From positions 99,287,501 through 99,351,500 of the forward strand of contig CP136890.1 in the NCBI GenBank assembly GCA_034359265.1: DNA of 64,000 bases. Reading direction: 5' to 3'. Positions 1 to 11,700 of the stretch are shown piece by piece. Position numbers and translations under genes: made by a program. The notes beneath the pieces are model-generated. The model was not told the DNA's origin. It did no database searches and saw nothing but the letters and a program-made list of their open reading frames with translations. This DNA is from Canna indica (taxonomy: Eukaryota > Streptophyta > Magnoliopsida > Zingiberales > Cannaceae). Numbering within the stretch: the stretch's first letter is position 1; every line of letters starts with the position of its first letter.

Positions 1-367
1 TGATCAGGTCACTGAGCAGGTTGAGCCATCCCAGCAATGAGAAAGACTTCCTGAAGTGGTATTAAAACTAATATTTCAATTAATCAAGAAAATGAAGATA
101 ACAAAAGCTGGAATGCCATGAAAAGGAAAAGCCCACAATGTGGTCCAATTATGCTGTATTTGCCAAGGTGGAATGTCCATTAATAAAGTGAAATATCCTT
201 GGGTAAAATATTTGTTGAAAGAAATTTGAGTTTTCATTGGAAAATTCTGATTACTGAATTGAGAATTTGAGACTAAAGGTTACATTCATTAGGCAAAGAT
301 AGATTCGTTGACATTTGACTTAATCTGGAAACGGCATCATGTTCTTTTCTTTATTCATGCTAGGGCT

Positions 368-815
368 TGGTTTCAAATACCATACTACACCGCCTGGTAC
401 GGTTGGTATCTACAGTTTTTTCAAAAAATCAGTACTGGTACACCTTGGTACAGCTCGGTACCAGGGTGTATTGAATGTACCGGGCAGCACACTGGATGTA
501 CGGGTCGGTACTGCCTGGTACAGGGCATGTACTGCTTGGTACATGCCTTGCGGATTCCAACAGGTCCCAAATGGCTAATTTAGCCACTGGAGCTGGTTTT
601 TTAAGGTTTTGGGAGCTATATAAAGCCCTCAAACCTCTCATTTAAGCACATTATGTGTCTTTGGAGCTTAAAATTCTGTTTTGGAACATTTAAAAAAAAA
701 TGAAAAATGAAAAATCTCAAGACAGGATGGTACGGGTCTGTATGTACCGGACCATGGCGTGTGTTAATATGGTACGGTCCCAATACGTACCGGTACCACT
801 ACGAGATTTTAAACC
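368..815 (-). repeat. Dispersed GGTAC-rich repeat, copy A
   Basis: This stretch is dense in GGTACC, GGTACA and GTACCGG motifs. Read on the minus strand it begins GGTTTAAAATCTCGTAGTGG, and the stretch at 22246-22796 begins with nearly the same words, so the two are copies of one dispersed family in opposite orientation. No open frame longer than about 90 codons is convincing. It lies in the intron upstream of 1293. It may be a degenerate DNA transposon with subterminal repeats; I cannot name the family. Confidence 0.5.
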
Positions 816-1292
816 ATGCTTGAGGGTATATTATATTGGAGTATGCTATAACGCTGTTGGTGGTGCAATAACACTCCAAATCCTCAAGTCCTCAAATTTA
901 TACAGGAATAAGTAGCCATATAAGTTATCAATGAACAGTTTAAGCGGTGCTTTATGTACATTTTCTTAAGTGATTCTTCTGCACAATTTTTCTGTGCTGT
1001 AGTTCACAGTCAATCCAAGCTGTAATATTTATTGTACTTGTTATACAAGCTTAGAAACTCTTTTTTGGTCCATGATAATTGATAAAGATCGAAACCCCTC
1101 ATAAACTAGAGAAGTAGATAGATGATTCATTTGGTAAGGAACCAGCCATCATGAATTTCTATACCATGTTGGACAAAGATGGCATGACTACGTATTACAT
1201 TCTTGCTGTTCTTTTGCCACACCTTCATTTCTTGGAGTAACAAGGTTTGTTATTTTTTTTCTATTTTATTATAATCATTACTTTTTTTGCAG

Positions 1293-3044
1293 TGAGCATT
1301 ATTGCTTTGGGGTTGGCGAATCTGATTGGTGGATTTCTTTTAATTATTCATAATGTAAGTCAATTCTTAAATGATGTTTTCTTTTGCACTATTAACGTAT
1401 AAAGTACTTTCATATTTAGAAGGAAACCAACTTGTTGGTTGCTACTGTTTCATGACTTCTGTATGCACACATAGTACTTGACTAACAAAAATGGAGTTAG
1501 AAAACTTTTTTTCATAAATTTCTTTATTTTCAAAAGTTAGTAAACAATGTGTTCAAAGAAAATCTATTCAAATTTTGTTCTTTTCTTCTAGTAGACTAGA
1601 TTAATCAATCTGGAACAATGATCACCAGTGAATCCATGTAACAGATCACAGTGTTCAAATAGAGTAGTTGCAAAAAATAGATGAATATGTGGAGAGCTTC
1701 AACTCTGGGTATTTTCTAGTCATTTGATTGCATCCATATCCAAGGATAGTAGGGAAGGTCCCCTAATAGAGTACAGAATTTAAGATTTAAGTCTTCTGGT
1801 ATATACTCAGTTTACCTAAATGAGGTGTGCCCATGGGATATTGACATGTTATTATAGATAAATATTTTAAGGAAGAATAAAGAGAAGGTAAGTTTGCTTC
1901 TTATAATCTCCTAGATCAGCTCTTTTTTTTTTGAGAACCAAGTAACTTGTATTCAATTCATGGGAAGTGAATAGAGTACAAGTAAGGGGGGAGAGAGAGT
2001 TAAAAAAACAAGACAAAGAAAAAAAAATACAAGGACGATTGCCGGATTACAAAAGTGAGTAGAAGAAATTGGCAGCCCCAACAGCAAGGTTAGTGTCCCC
2101 TGAAGCAATATCCTGAAAGCAACGATGGTTCCTTTCATACCATATAAACCAATTCTAAATTCGGCACATCCTAGATCAGCTCTTTGGATTGGTATATTAA
2201 ATCATGTATAAATGCAATGAATACTCTTAAATACAAATGCATTAAAAAAATTCATAATATCAACTACATGGGCATTTACCTGTTATAAGGCTTTTTGAGG
2301 CAATATTCATAATGCAACTACATGGGCATTCATAATGTCAACTAGTCTCTTATGGTCTTCTCTACCTAGAATGCACAACCAACATTGAATGACTTGTCTT
2401 TGCTGTCTCTCGCATCTGAGTTTCCTTTGCACACACCCCAAAAATCTTAACTAAAACCTTCATTTTATTAAAATTCAATAGCTCTTAACCTCTTCATTTC
2501 TTCTAGTTTTTAGACTACTTATGTAGTTCAAGCATACATTCCTGGTTCTTACATCAACCACTCACTTTTACAGCTGTTGGAGCTTAGAACTGCTCAAGAT
2601 GAGGCTGCCGAACAGACGGATGAACAAGTTGGTCGCTACTGGGAACTGCTTGGGCAGAGGGCAAATTTTCGCCTGCATTTTGTTGTTGCCATAATATCAT
2701 ACATTTTAGTTGGCTCAGTGCCTCCTGTTGTTTATGGCTTCTCATTTAGGATGAGTGACAATAAGGAGTACAAGCTTATAGCTGTTGCTGCAGCATCTCT
2801 TCTATGCGTTACTCTGCTGGCCGTAGGGAAGGCCCATGTTAAGCCACAGAAGGCATACATTAGAACTTTGTTCTACTACCTTAGCCTTGGTGTGTCAGCG
2901 TCTGCCATTTCCTATATAGCTGGGGTGATGATCAACAGCCTCCTCGAGAATCTTGGTCTGTTTGATCACAAAACTCCCTCTTCAGTTCTCACACTTGTGT
3001 CTCAAGATTTAAGCTTTGGAGTATCAGCATGGGCATCTTATTGA
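1293..3044 (+). CDS. VIT/Ccc1-family membrane protein, ER-body membrane protein-like (3' part)
   Basis: Only the last two coding exons are in the window: 1293-1354 and 2574-3044 (stop TGA at 3042-3044). The first follows a T-rich tract ending in AG and ends before GTAAGT; it encodes a hydrophobic run (SIIALGLANLIGGFLLIIHN) starting with two bases of a split codon. The second begins LLELRTAQ and carries three to four membrane segments, including VVAIISYILVGSVPPVVYGF and a segment after YIRTLFYYLSLG. This arrangement matches the C-terminal VIT-like domain of plant 'membrane protein of ER body' (MEB-like) proteins, which are related to vacuolar iron transporters and are reported as ER-membrane metal transporters. 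The missing N-terminal exons must lie left of the window, so the upstream intron exceeds 1.29 kb. The intron 1355-2573 holds a LINE insertion. Family membership is fairly sure; the MEB subtype and metal substrate are inference from memory of the family. Confidence 0.78.
1909..2185 (-). mobile_element. 5'-truncated LINE fragment with 17-bp target-site duplication
   Basis: The same 17 bases (TCCTAGATCAGCTCTTT) flank the insert at 1909-1925 and 2169-2185. A T run follows the left copy, which is a poly(A) tail on the minus strand. Next to the right copy the minus strand translates to WFIWYERNHRCFQD, which resembles the C-terminal part of plant LINE ORF2 proteins after the reverse transcriptase. 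Tail, duplication and truncation at the 5' end are the marks of target-primed reverse transcription. The insert is about 243 bp and contains an in-frame stop, so it is dead. It sits in the intron of the ER-body-like gene. Confidence 0.8.
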
Positions 3045-3847
3045 TGATGCAAGATCCTTCCACAGTTCCACTGATATGAGTGGATCAGTGGTCTAGTATA
3101 CAAAAATATTATAATTTTGTTGTACTCATGTTCCAATCGAAGTTTTGCCTCTAGCAAAGGTGTATTGATATTCATGAGCGGCTGAGAGCTAGACTCTGAA
3201 ATTGCTTTGTTTCTCCAAGTATTCACAAAATTTTGCACTCTTTCACACCTGTCTATTTTTTGGACTAGTTCTCCCGTATAATAAAGATTTATGATAAATT
3301 CAAAGTCCAGCCCCTCATGACCTGTTTTATTTTTGTTTGCTCTTTTCACATTTTTGGAGTGTGGTGAACTCACATAGAGGTTACTGTAACAATGTTTTCT
3401 TTATGCCCCAACTCTGATTTTGGTCACTGTAGGTAATTATAAGAATTAAGTAAGTTTGGACCTTTTGCACCATTTTAATTTCTTGGGGGCTATACTTCAC
3501 CCGGCCGATTTGCGGTAATTTGACCTTTCAGCTACCACATCTCGTTCTTTTTTAAACGTAAATTTTTGGCATACTTGATCGTCAGGTAGCATGTGGTATA
3601 TTAACTTAATGTGTAAATCCACCTATCTGTATATTACTCGAATGCGTTCTTGCGAATTAAATGGGCACAAGCAGGATTTTTAATTCTAATCCTCCGAGTT
3701 ATCTCCCACAATTTGCCAATTTCTATGTAATCGATCGTCTATCTTCGACCGCCGTTCATTCTAGCCCGTCTTCTTCATTTAAGACTCCCTACTATTGCAT
3801 TACAAACAAGAAATCTCAAACATCTTCCAGAAGCTCCATCCAATCGG
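3045..3847. other. 3' flank of VIT-like gene; no gene seen
   Basis: AT-rich spacer, presumably including the 3' untranslated region of the gene ending at 3044. A 111-codon minus-strand frame at 3038-3373 has no recognisable motif, no exon partners and AT-driven composition, so I do not call it. Nothing else is recognisable. Confidence 0.5.
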
Positions 3848-4281
3848 TTAAGAAATTAATGAGTAATGAGTCTAACTCATCCCAAAAACTAGCTCATGGG
3901 GAGAGAATTATCTAAACTATTTAAAGACTATGTTGGTCATATTTTTAACCATTATGGAACTTTAATACACTCCCCTTACGTCTAAACTCATCTCAAAAGC
4001 TAGCTCATGAGGAGAAAATTATCCAAACTATTTAAAGGTTATCTTCGCCATATTTTTAACCAATATGAGATTTTAACACAACCTTCACGCCCAAAATTGG
4101 ACATCTAAAACATGAAATTTTACAAGACTGCAGATAGTACAATATTAACCACAACTTGGCTCTGATACCATATTAAGAAATTAATAGGTCTAACTCACCC
4201 CAAAAGCTAGCTCATGGGAAGAAAATTGTCCAAACTATTTACTATCTTCGACATACTTTTAACCAGTGTGAGACTTTAACA
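3848..4281 (-). mobile_element. TRIM-like mini LTR retrotransposon with extra LTR copy
   Basis: Three related blocks of about 100-120 bp lie in the same orientation at 3848-3969, 3978-4078 and 4171-4281. On the minus strand the rightmost starts TGTTAAAGTCTCACA and ends with CTTAATA, immediately followed (4170-4155) by TGGTATCAGAGCCAAG, the classical primer-binding site complementary to plant initiator tRNA-Met. Short LTRs, this site and an internal part under 100 bp are the definition of a TRIM element. The third block suggests an unequal recombination or a second insertion. No coding capacity is present. Confidence 0.7.
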
Positions 4282-4485
4282 CGATCCATTTTCAATTAAA
4301 TTTTGAGGAGCTTGTAGCACTGTTCACTACTATATCTATATATATATTCAGGACTTACACTTGAAAATTTTGCTCATAATTCCATTGGAAAAAATTTCCA
4401 GTTGAGAATAGGCAGCTATCAATCGAACTGCATCAATATAGTTAATTAGTTAATTGTACACTAGAATAAGCTTCTTTACTATGTA

Positions 4486-7446
4486 TCACTCCAGGCTTTC
4501 GTCATTCTTGCTACTGTTCTTGGGATCTCGAAGCCACTCTTTATATTTGGCCTCTCGTTCGGCTTTGAATTTATCATAGTCTTGTAACACGGATGACAAG
4601 TCATGAGTGTACAAACTTTCAACTGGGATAACTGTTTTTTCAAGTTGATTATCATCCAAAGGTCGGGTAGGCAAAGGCAATCCATCAGTTCCTGTATCCG
4701 TGACAGTAGGAGTAGGATATCCAATTACCGGTAATGGTGTTGCAGATGACAAATGATCACTCTTGAGGCCTTTTGCCATTACATCTGACTGCGACCATCT
4801 GAGTCCAGCTGCCTTCAGTTTTGCCGAGTTGAAAACAGATGATAGATAACTGCGATTGCTTCCCACACTGCCACTGCTGGAGGTGGAAGATTCCTGCAAG
4901 CTTGATTGCTTATCTGAACACCCTAAACTTGGATTGCAAATTAATCTGCACCGACAAAAATCATCAGAGGATGAGCAATTAAATAAGTTCTTTCCTGATT
5001 TTAACACTACTTTTAAATCAACATTTTACAACTTTAGGAAAGCAACTCCAAAGTGCGGGTGCAATAGTTTAATAATTTGTCCATGGATAGCAGTGGACGG
5101 TTATGGGAAGAAGAAGAAAGGAAATTGCAATACCCAAAAAGGCAAGCAAATGCTATCCAGCATTCATAATGTCCATAAACCAACATGATGACTGAGGTCC
5201 ATGTAGCTAAATGATTCTTTGCTAAAAGCTTTAAAATCCCATAGGTAGGTGTTAATCAGTAAACCAAAATGATCAATTTTGTTTGTAGACCTTTGATGAT
5301 GTAAACATGTCTAAAATTCAAACTGATTACACAAGAGAAATAAAAAGAATAAGAATTAGTTTCTGTTGGTGTTAATCATCACAATGTTGACCCAAGTGTC
5401 TAGTTTGGAATCTGCTTTAGCAACTAACCAAATATAGCTGCTAAATCCTGATTCGGCCCCTGCCCCCAGGCAATAGGATTGATAATAGGCTCAATCTAAA
5501 CACCTTAAAGAATAAATCTAACTTAATTCATGGCAACAGAGGACTCAAGAAAATCTAAATTTTTTTGAGCTTTATCCTAAGATTCAGAGGGGGGAGTGCA
5601 TGCATTCACAGCTCTGCAAGACAACCATACACTGATACACCACTAAGTAGGCTATCCCAGTCTATATAAGGATCATCACATTTTTTAAAAATTTGCTGAT
5701 TGATGGCTCAGTAAAAAGGACAAAAAAAAATCATTACAGAAGTGTTATTACAATTGTTTAAAACATAAGATGGCATCACATAAGATCAGACAGGGATTGC
5801 ACTATCAGCACAAAGCAAATGATGCAGTCACAAGGTAATAGGACAGTTAGCAAGTTTCATTAACCTTTTGCACAACAACAGATACAAGCACCTATACACG
5901 TAACCATAAGAAAAAGAGCAGGTTGAAAAAGAAAAAAAAAATGCTAATGTGAAAAGATAATTATAGAATCATACCCTCTCTTAGGTTGGGATGTTGACAT
6001 GATAAGTATAGATTTATTGATGTCCTTAATCATCTCCTCAGCAATAGGAATGCCATATTCTCTCATTGACCTCACTGAACAGATAGAATCCTCTATGTCT
6101 TCTGTGTGCAAGGTTACTTCATGAATCTTTGTGCCAAACTTGTCCTAAATAAGCAAGTCATATTCAATATCTTTTTTTTTTCAGTATCTAGATCTAAGGA
6201 TATTTATATAGGCAGGAAATTCACATTAATAAGAATCCATTAACAGAATAACACACAAAAAACACGCTTTTAATTTATTGGAGTAATAACATAAAAAGAA
6301 AAAAAAATAAGTGTGAAATTCAGAAGGAAGATTGAAGCATTATTGGCATAGATTTTACTATTAGTTCACCAGGGAGCCTGTCAAAACACCTAGAATCAGA
6401 ACCCCACGTTTCCAATTTCTTACATTTAGCTATTTACCCTGTATCAAATGATTATTGTTGGAGAAATGTAGTATTTTTTAGCTTTATCTCACCTCTTAAT
6501 ATTATGAAGTAGCGTGTTTTGCAGCAGGGTTTTCAGGGAATAAGTTGGGTTTGTCTATTAGACCATACTTGTTTATGAAGGATTGTTCAACACATTTGAT
6601 AGCTTTGGCAAAATTGACAAGCCATGAAACCAACAAAATGATTTATATAGAAGCATCTAGCATGTTTCTTGAACTTGTTATACAGTATAGGTTTTCTGCT
6701 TGCAATGATATTTAACAGCACAATTGTACATTTTTTAGTGCCCAATCACTTTAGCAAGGAAAGGTCAATTAATTTGCATAGCTTCAAGCACATCGTTCTC
6801 AAATTTCAGATACCAACTATAATGCACCATGTGTTAAATTGAGAAACAAGAATGAGGACAGTAAAAGTAGAAAACTAATATATGCCACTACTTGATATCC
6901 TACAATTTCTGTCAAAAGAAAACATCAAGTTTTTTTTTATGACTCCTACTCCATATACAAAAAACAATTAATATAATAAATCTAGGCAGAAAAATAGCAA
7001 GCAATACTTATGAAAAAAAAGAAAACGCACAAAAATCAGCAAAGTTGTGTTCTAGTTGATTTATTCGATTAAGGTAGATCTACAAAAACAAAAGAAAAAC
7101 TAGAAAAATTCCGGTTAGGGTTTGGACAAAACTGGTGGAGACAAACAGATAAACCTACATTGACGTCGAGAAGGTAGGGCATGGAAGTTTGGGCGTGCTG
7201 CTGGACGAAGAAGAGCCCCACGGAGGGCTCGTTAGCCAAGAACTTGATCATCTCATCAACTCCTTCCTTCACTTCTCTCCCCAAAAGGAAAATAAACACC
7301 AAAGATGAATAAATCGGGAATCAGAAAATATCTCATGTGAGATGAGGCAGAGAAAGAAGGAAGAAGAAGCGCGAAGGGAGGCAACCAGGGGGAAGGAGGA
7401 TACCATTCAAGAAGAAGGCATCGATCGTGGAGGATCCATGATGCAT
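4486..7446 (-). CDS. BORCS8-like protein (BLOC-1-related complex subunit 8 family)
   Basis: Four exons: 7404-7446, 7159-7274, 5975-6144 and 4486-4945. All junctions are GT/AG and in phase (789 bp, 262 residues). The N-terminal third carries DEMIKFLANEPSVGLFFVQQ and the following QHAQTSMPYLLDV, which parallels the ANEPSVALYRLQEH region of animal BORCS8. Exon 3 continues the helical domain (DIEDSICSVRSMREYGIPIA) and ends STSQPKR. The last exon is a long Ser/Pro/Thr-rich tail with an acidic-basic C-terminal helix (DYDKFKAEREAKYKEWL). In animals BORC recruits Arl8 and positions lysosomes; in plants a role in vacuole or endosome traffic is inference. The start ATG at 7446 gives a short leader peptide; the frame stays open upstream for some codons without an ATG that I could find. 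Intron 2 (6145-7158) and intron 3 (4946-5974) are AT-rich with nothing else visible. Confidence 0.72.
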
Positions 7447-8346
7447 CTTGCCGTCGCCGCCAGGAGAGAACGAGCGCACATCACTGACTTGGATTGGAAA
7501 TTCGGAAAGATTCAGTAGAGGTAAAGGGTAATCGGGATCAGATTGATTGATAGCGAAGACTAGCGGACGATTAAAGCAAGAGGCGAAAGCGAAATGGAAA
7601 GCAAATCGTAAGTGGCCAACTACTCGATCAGACTACGAGAGAAGATTAAAGAGGAAAAGAAAAGGAGACAAAAAGATAAGCGGACTAAAACAATGGCGGC
7701 CGGAGAGAGCAGGAAAAATAGGCAGCTGGTGGAATTCAGTTCCTCTTTATTATTATCTCTGTGGCTGAACGTCTTGATCGGGCCGCCGGTTCAACAGACT
7801 GCCGGCCTGCGGCTTCATATTTCGTAACCAACCATTTTCTCGGACAGGAGACGAATGGATTGAGGATGTACACGAAAAATATATAGAATAGTTGTTGAGT
7901 TTGACCAAGATTGTGATGCGAGGAGCTTATTGGGTTGTACTACGATCTAATTTGTCAAGTTGAGCTCAAAGTAAATACACTTTTGCATAAAATGACGAAT
8001 CCAGTGGAGCATCGATGCACCATACATGCTTGCAGGATCAAGGCATGAAATCATCTGTAAATTGTAGAAGATTTCACCTAATAGCAATTAAATTGGTTCC
8101 ATAGTTGTATTGAATTATTTCAGTTAACATGTATTCTTATTATCCTAACTCTAGAAGGGAAATCATTTAATACAAGGCATTGATCATTATGAGTGCACAA
8201 AACATGCCAAACATTACGTATATTTCCTGTATGCCCGAGAAAGTAATCAGAATAAACTATTACATTCATGATAGTTTCACTTTTAAATATGAAAGTATAT
8301 ATATATATATATAATTCCAGAATATTAAATAGGAGTCGCAGTGTCC
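7447..8346. other. Intergenic: promoter side of BORCS8-like gene
   Basis: This holds the 5' flank and probable leader of the minus-strand BORCS8-like gene, then AT-rich spacer. The plus-strand frames at 7547-7768 and 7612-7827 overlap each other, are Lys/Arg-rich and have no domain, so they are not called. A short (TA)n microsatellite lies at about 8296-8312. Confidence 0.5.
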
Positions 8347-8433
8347 TCAGCAGCTGCAGTGTTTAGATTCTTTTGAAGCACGAACAAGATGAGGTGTCTT
8401 CTTTCTGAGCTGTGTCATCGAAGCAGCACCGGC
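8347..8433 (-). other. Possible orphan or alternative terminal exon downstream of HEATR6
   Basis: On the minus strand an AG at 8435-8434 is followed by an open frame of 28 codons ending at a TGA (8347-8349). It encodes a basic peptide, with TQLRKKTPHLVRASKESK followed by HCSC. It lies about 370 bp beyond the HEATR6 stop. The exon-like acceptor and non-repetitive composition suggest a terminal exon used by an alternative HEATR6 transcript or left from another gene. There is no domain and no donor to join it to with certainty. Confidence 0.2.
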
Positions 8434-8799
8434 CTGCAATTTCTGAAGCAAAATGCATAATGGTGGAATAAACATCAAGGATGACACTTTTTGAGAATGC
8501 CAGTAGTTTACTCCAGTCCTTCATATACAAATACCACACCAGCCGGCAGCCGGTTACCACATTTTATAAATACAAATATCGGACCAATCATTCCTGCAGT
8601 ACAAGGTTTTGTACATGATGCTAGATACAACTTAGTACAAAGCCAGTTGCTGGGTGTGATGATATCAAGTACCCGAGCTTGAAATCTTTATCTAATTAGG
8701 GAGCATAAGCAAGCAACTGTTTCTGTAAATTACTGCTCTTGGTGAGCGAAGCATCCAGCATCATATGATAACAGCGTTCTGAGGTACTGAACAGAATGA

Positions 8800-11700
8800 C
8801 TAAGATTTTGGCTCCATGTTTGCTAATTTCTCAAATCTCTGAGCAATTGTATGATGATTGCCGCTTTTATAGACATCATACAAAGAATTCAGTGCCTTCA
8901 ATAACATTGTTTTATCCGGTACATATAAGGTCAAAACATTTTCCTCATTCTGACTAGATGCGCACTCCCTTGCTGATGGCTGACCACCAGCCTCCGTTAA
9001 AGTCGAAGTCAGCAATTTGAACCACTCTTCTAGAAGAAGAGATTTCTGCAACAATTACAATAACCTGATGTTAATATGATTATATGACATGATCACCAGA
9101 AAAATTGGACCTACAGATCAGAACTGCAAATACAGGAAAGAGAAAAAATCGAAGTGATGTTGAACAACTTCAATGCATTGTACTACATGCCTGGGAAGAT
9201 GATGATGGATTGCATATTGGGGTTGGCACTTGAATTTGTCATTTTGTAAACCAACATAAGATATGAAATTTCACTGTAATTTCTTCAAACACAAGAGTTG
9301 GAATATGAATTCATTAAATAAAATTCAATTTTTTTTGTTATTGGAATTGATTCCAAACAAGCTCTATATGTAAAAGTTAACTGCTCAAATTAAGAATTTT
9401 GAACTCAGCTAATGGTAGTAAAGAAATATGAATAATTTTTCTCATAAGGAAAATAAACATATATCAAACTCAAATTGTGAAATGTGCTATTTTTCTATCT
9501 TATAATCATTAAATAGGAGAGTCACCATCTCTTAAATATTGTTGTCAACGAAACATTCTTTTGCTAAAAGTTTGTAAATGATGGACCTAGTTCAACTACT
9601 TACTTGTCCTTTATCTATACATATGCCTTGTTCTTCATAGATGATACATTTGACACAAAACTGGAGCAAAAGATAAAAGAAAAGGAAAAAAAGAGAGGCT
9701 TCATTGGTTAAAGCATATTTAGGTCCTTGATAGATGAAGATTCAACCTACAACTGAGCTTACTTGTCAAAAGACTACATGGTTCAGGCTGTTCAGCCTTG
9801 TAAAATAATTTAACAACTAGAAGTTTTAAAATAACATAATAGATAATTAAATTAAGGATAGGAATGCACACATATTACATATTCTTTTGTACCAAATGCT
9901 TTAAACGATCACACCATACATCTTTGAATTGTTACTCTAAATTAAATTTATTATTTAGGCTATTTTTCTTCACACGGAAAGCCAAATATAGGAATCATGT
10001 CTTAGAGTTGCTGAAAAGTGAAACTCCAACTTTGCATCAAGAGAGCTCAGATGATAGTTTACTTCCGGTAACTATAGGAATTTGAATAATTTATTGCCTT
10101 AGTCTTTTACTACCAAGCAAAAATGAAAACTTGTAGGGCTGTTATAGAAAGCTATAACTAGAAAAAATAACTGACATTGAACTGTTATAGTGTATTTCTT
10201 CTTAAGATAGAAAGGAATCGTTCACTTAAGAACTCCAGCAAACTTCATTCCAACCTTAACTCATGAATATTAAAAATATATATATAAATTATAAGAAGAT
10301 AGGAAATAATCCCAACCTTAACCAGGAAATCTATTAGACCTTGCTCATCATTGGGTGAAACAAAGCCCAGTACATGCAAAGTTGTCAAAGTCATCTGGAA
10401 AATGAAGATCACTGAATCAATATTATGTTTAAAAGGTTGTTCTGGTTGATGGTTTCTGATGAATATAATTGAACTCACCTGCTTTGCAAGATTATCTTTA
10501 TACTTGAAATTGGAAGGTGTTGAAGAATCATCTGAAACTAGTGATTCGCGTACATGCTCTATACTTTGAACAACATCAGAAAATGAGCTTCCATAATCTG
10601 CATAGTAAAAAAGAACAAGCATCAATGTCTAGGTATATTCTTGTGGTAGAAAGCCCAACAAGATCATGAGCATCAAAGAGAAATTCTCACTAACCAGTCC
10701 TTGATGTTGGTACAGCTAAAGCAACAGCAGCATGTATCCTGATCTTAAAGTTGGTAGAATCCCGAAGGAGCAATAGAAGAATACTGTAAACAGTAGGTGC
10801 CCTGCAACAAAAGTCAATTGTTCATACAGAAGATAACTGACAAAGTAAATGTGTGAAAAAAAGAATCAAAATGACAACTGAATTGCAGGTATTAGAAGAA
10901 GAAGATTACAAAACAAGAAAAACTAACATGTAACAATAATCAGAACATATAAAGTATTTTTAAATGAAAAACTATGATCAAGACTTACATATCTGGTGCA
11001 GCAAAAATGTTAAGGTCATGTTGGTTACACTACTAACTCAAATATTCCATAAAGCAAGGTAATCTTACCAAGACATTTGGTGCAGCTTTATTGTTCCATT
11101 CATGAACAAGTTACTTAAAGCATGACAAACATTCCATTGGACCTGAAATATAAAGAGCTAAAAGTGACAAAAGCTACTGGAGCTTTAAGAGAACCATTAT
11201 TCATGGACAACTTTACTGAGAGATTAAGCTTGAGAAATAGATACAGTTCACAATAGAATATCAATTATAATATCCATCTCAATACAGTTGGCCAACTAAA
11301 TGTTAATCAACATCAATCTTAGAAATTGAAAAGTATATACAGGTGAAACAACCTTTACATTTCCAGTAGTCACACAAGAGACAAATGCTTGCACCATTCT
11401 CTCAAGCCAATAAGGATTTCCATGAAAATCTGACTTTGAAGCACTGCTGAGAAAAAAAAAGGAGCCAAACAATAGTTTTTTAATATAATATCTGAGAAAG
11501 ATCAATGCTTCACTATATTGAAGTATTATAAAATCATCAGTACCTTGGCAAATTTTCAGCTTCAGATTGACTCAATCTGATGAATCTTGAAAGGTTGCCA
11601 AGAGCCCTCACGGCATTTGACTTAATCTATTAAGACAAGATAATTTTTAAGGAACTAGTGAGTAGAATTTAGCTACTGACAATAAGTAAAAAAATGCTAC

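Noticed and set aside
1..60. Possible upstream exon of the ER-body-like gene at the window edge
   Set aside because: A short open stretch exists, but it does not encode the membrane segment expected just before 1293 and has no convincing donor in phase.
3038..3373. 111-codon minus-strand frame
   Set aside because: Overlaps the end of the VIT-like gene and its 3' flank; AT-driven composition, no motif, no exon partners.
7547..7827. Two overlapping plus-strand frames upstream of the BORCS8-like start
   Set aside because: Lys/Arg-rich with no domain, in the leader or promoter of the opposite-strand gene.
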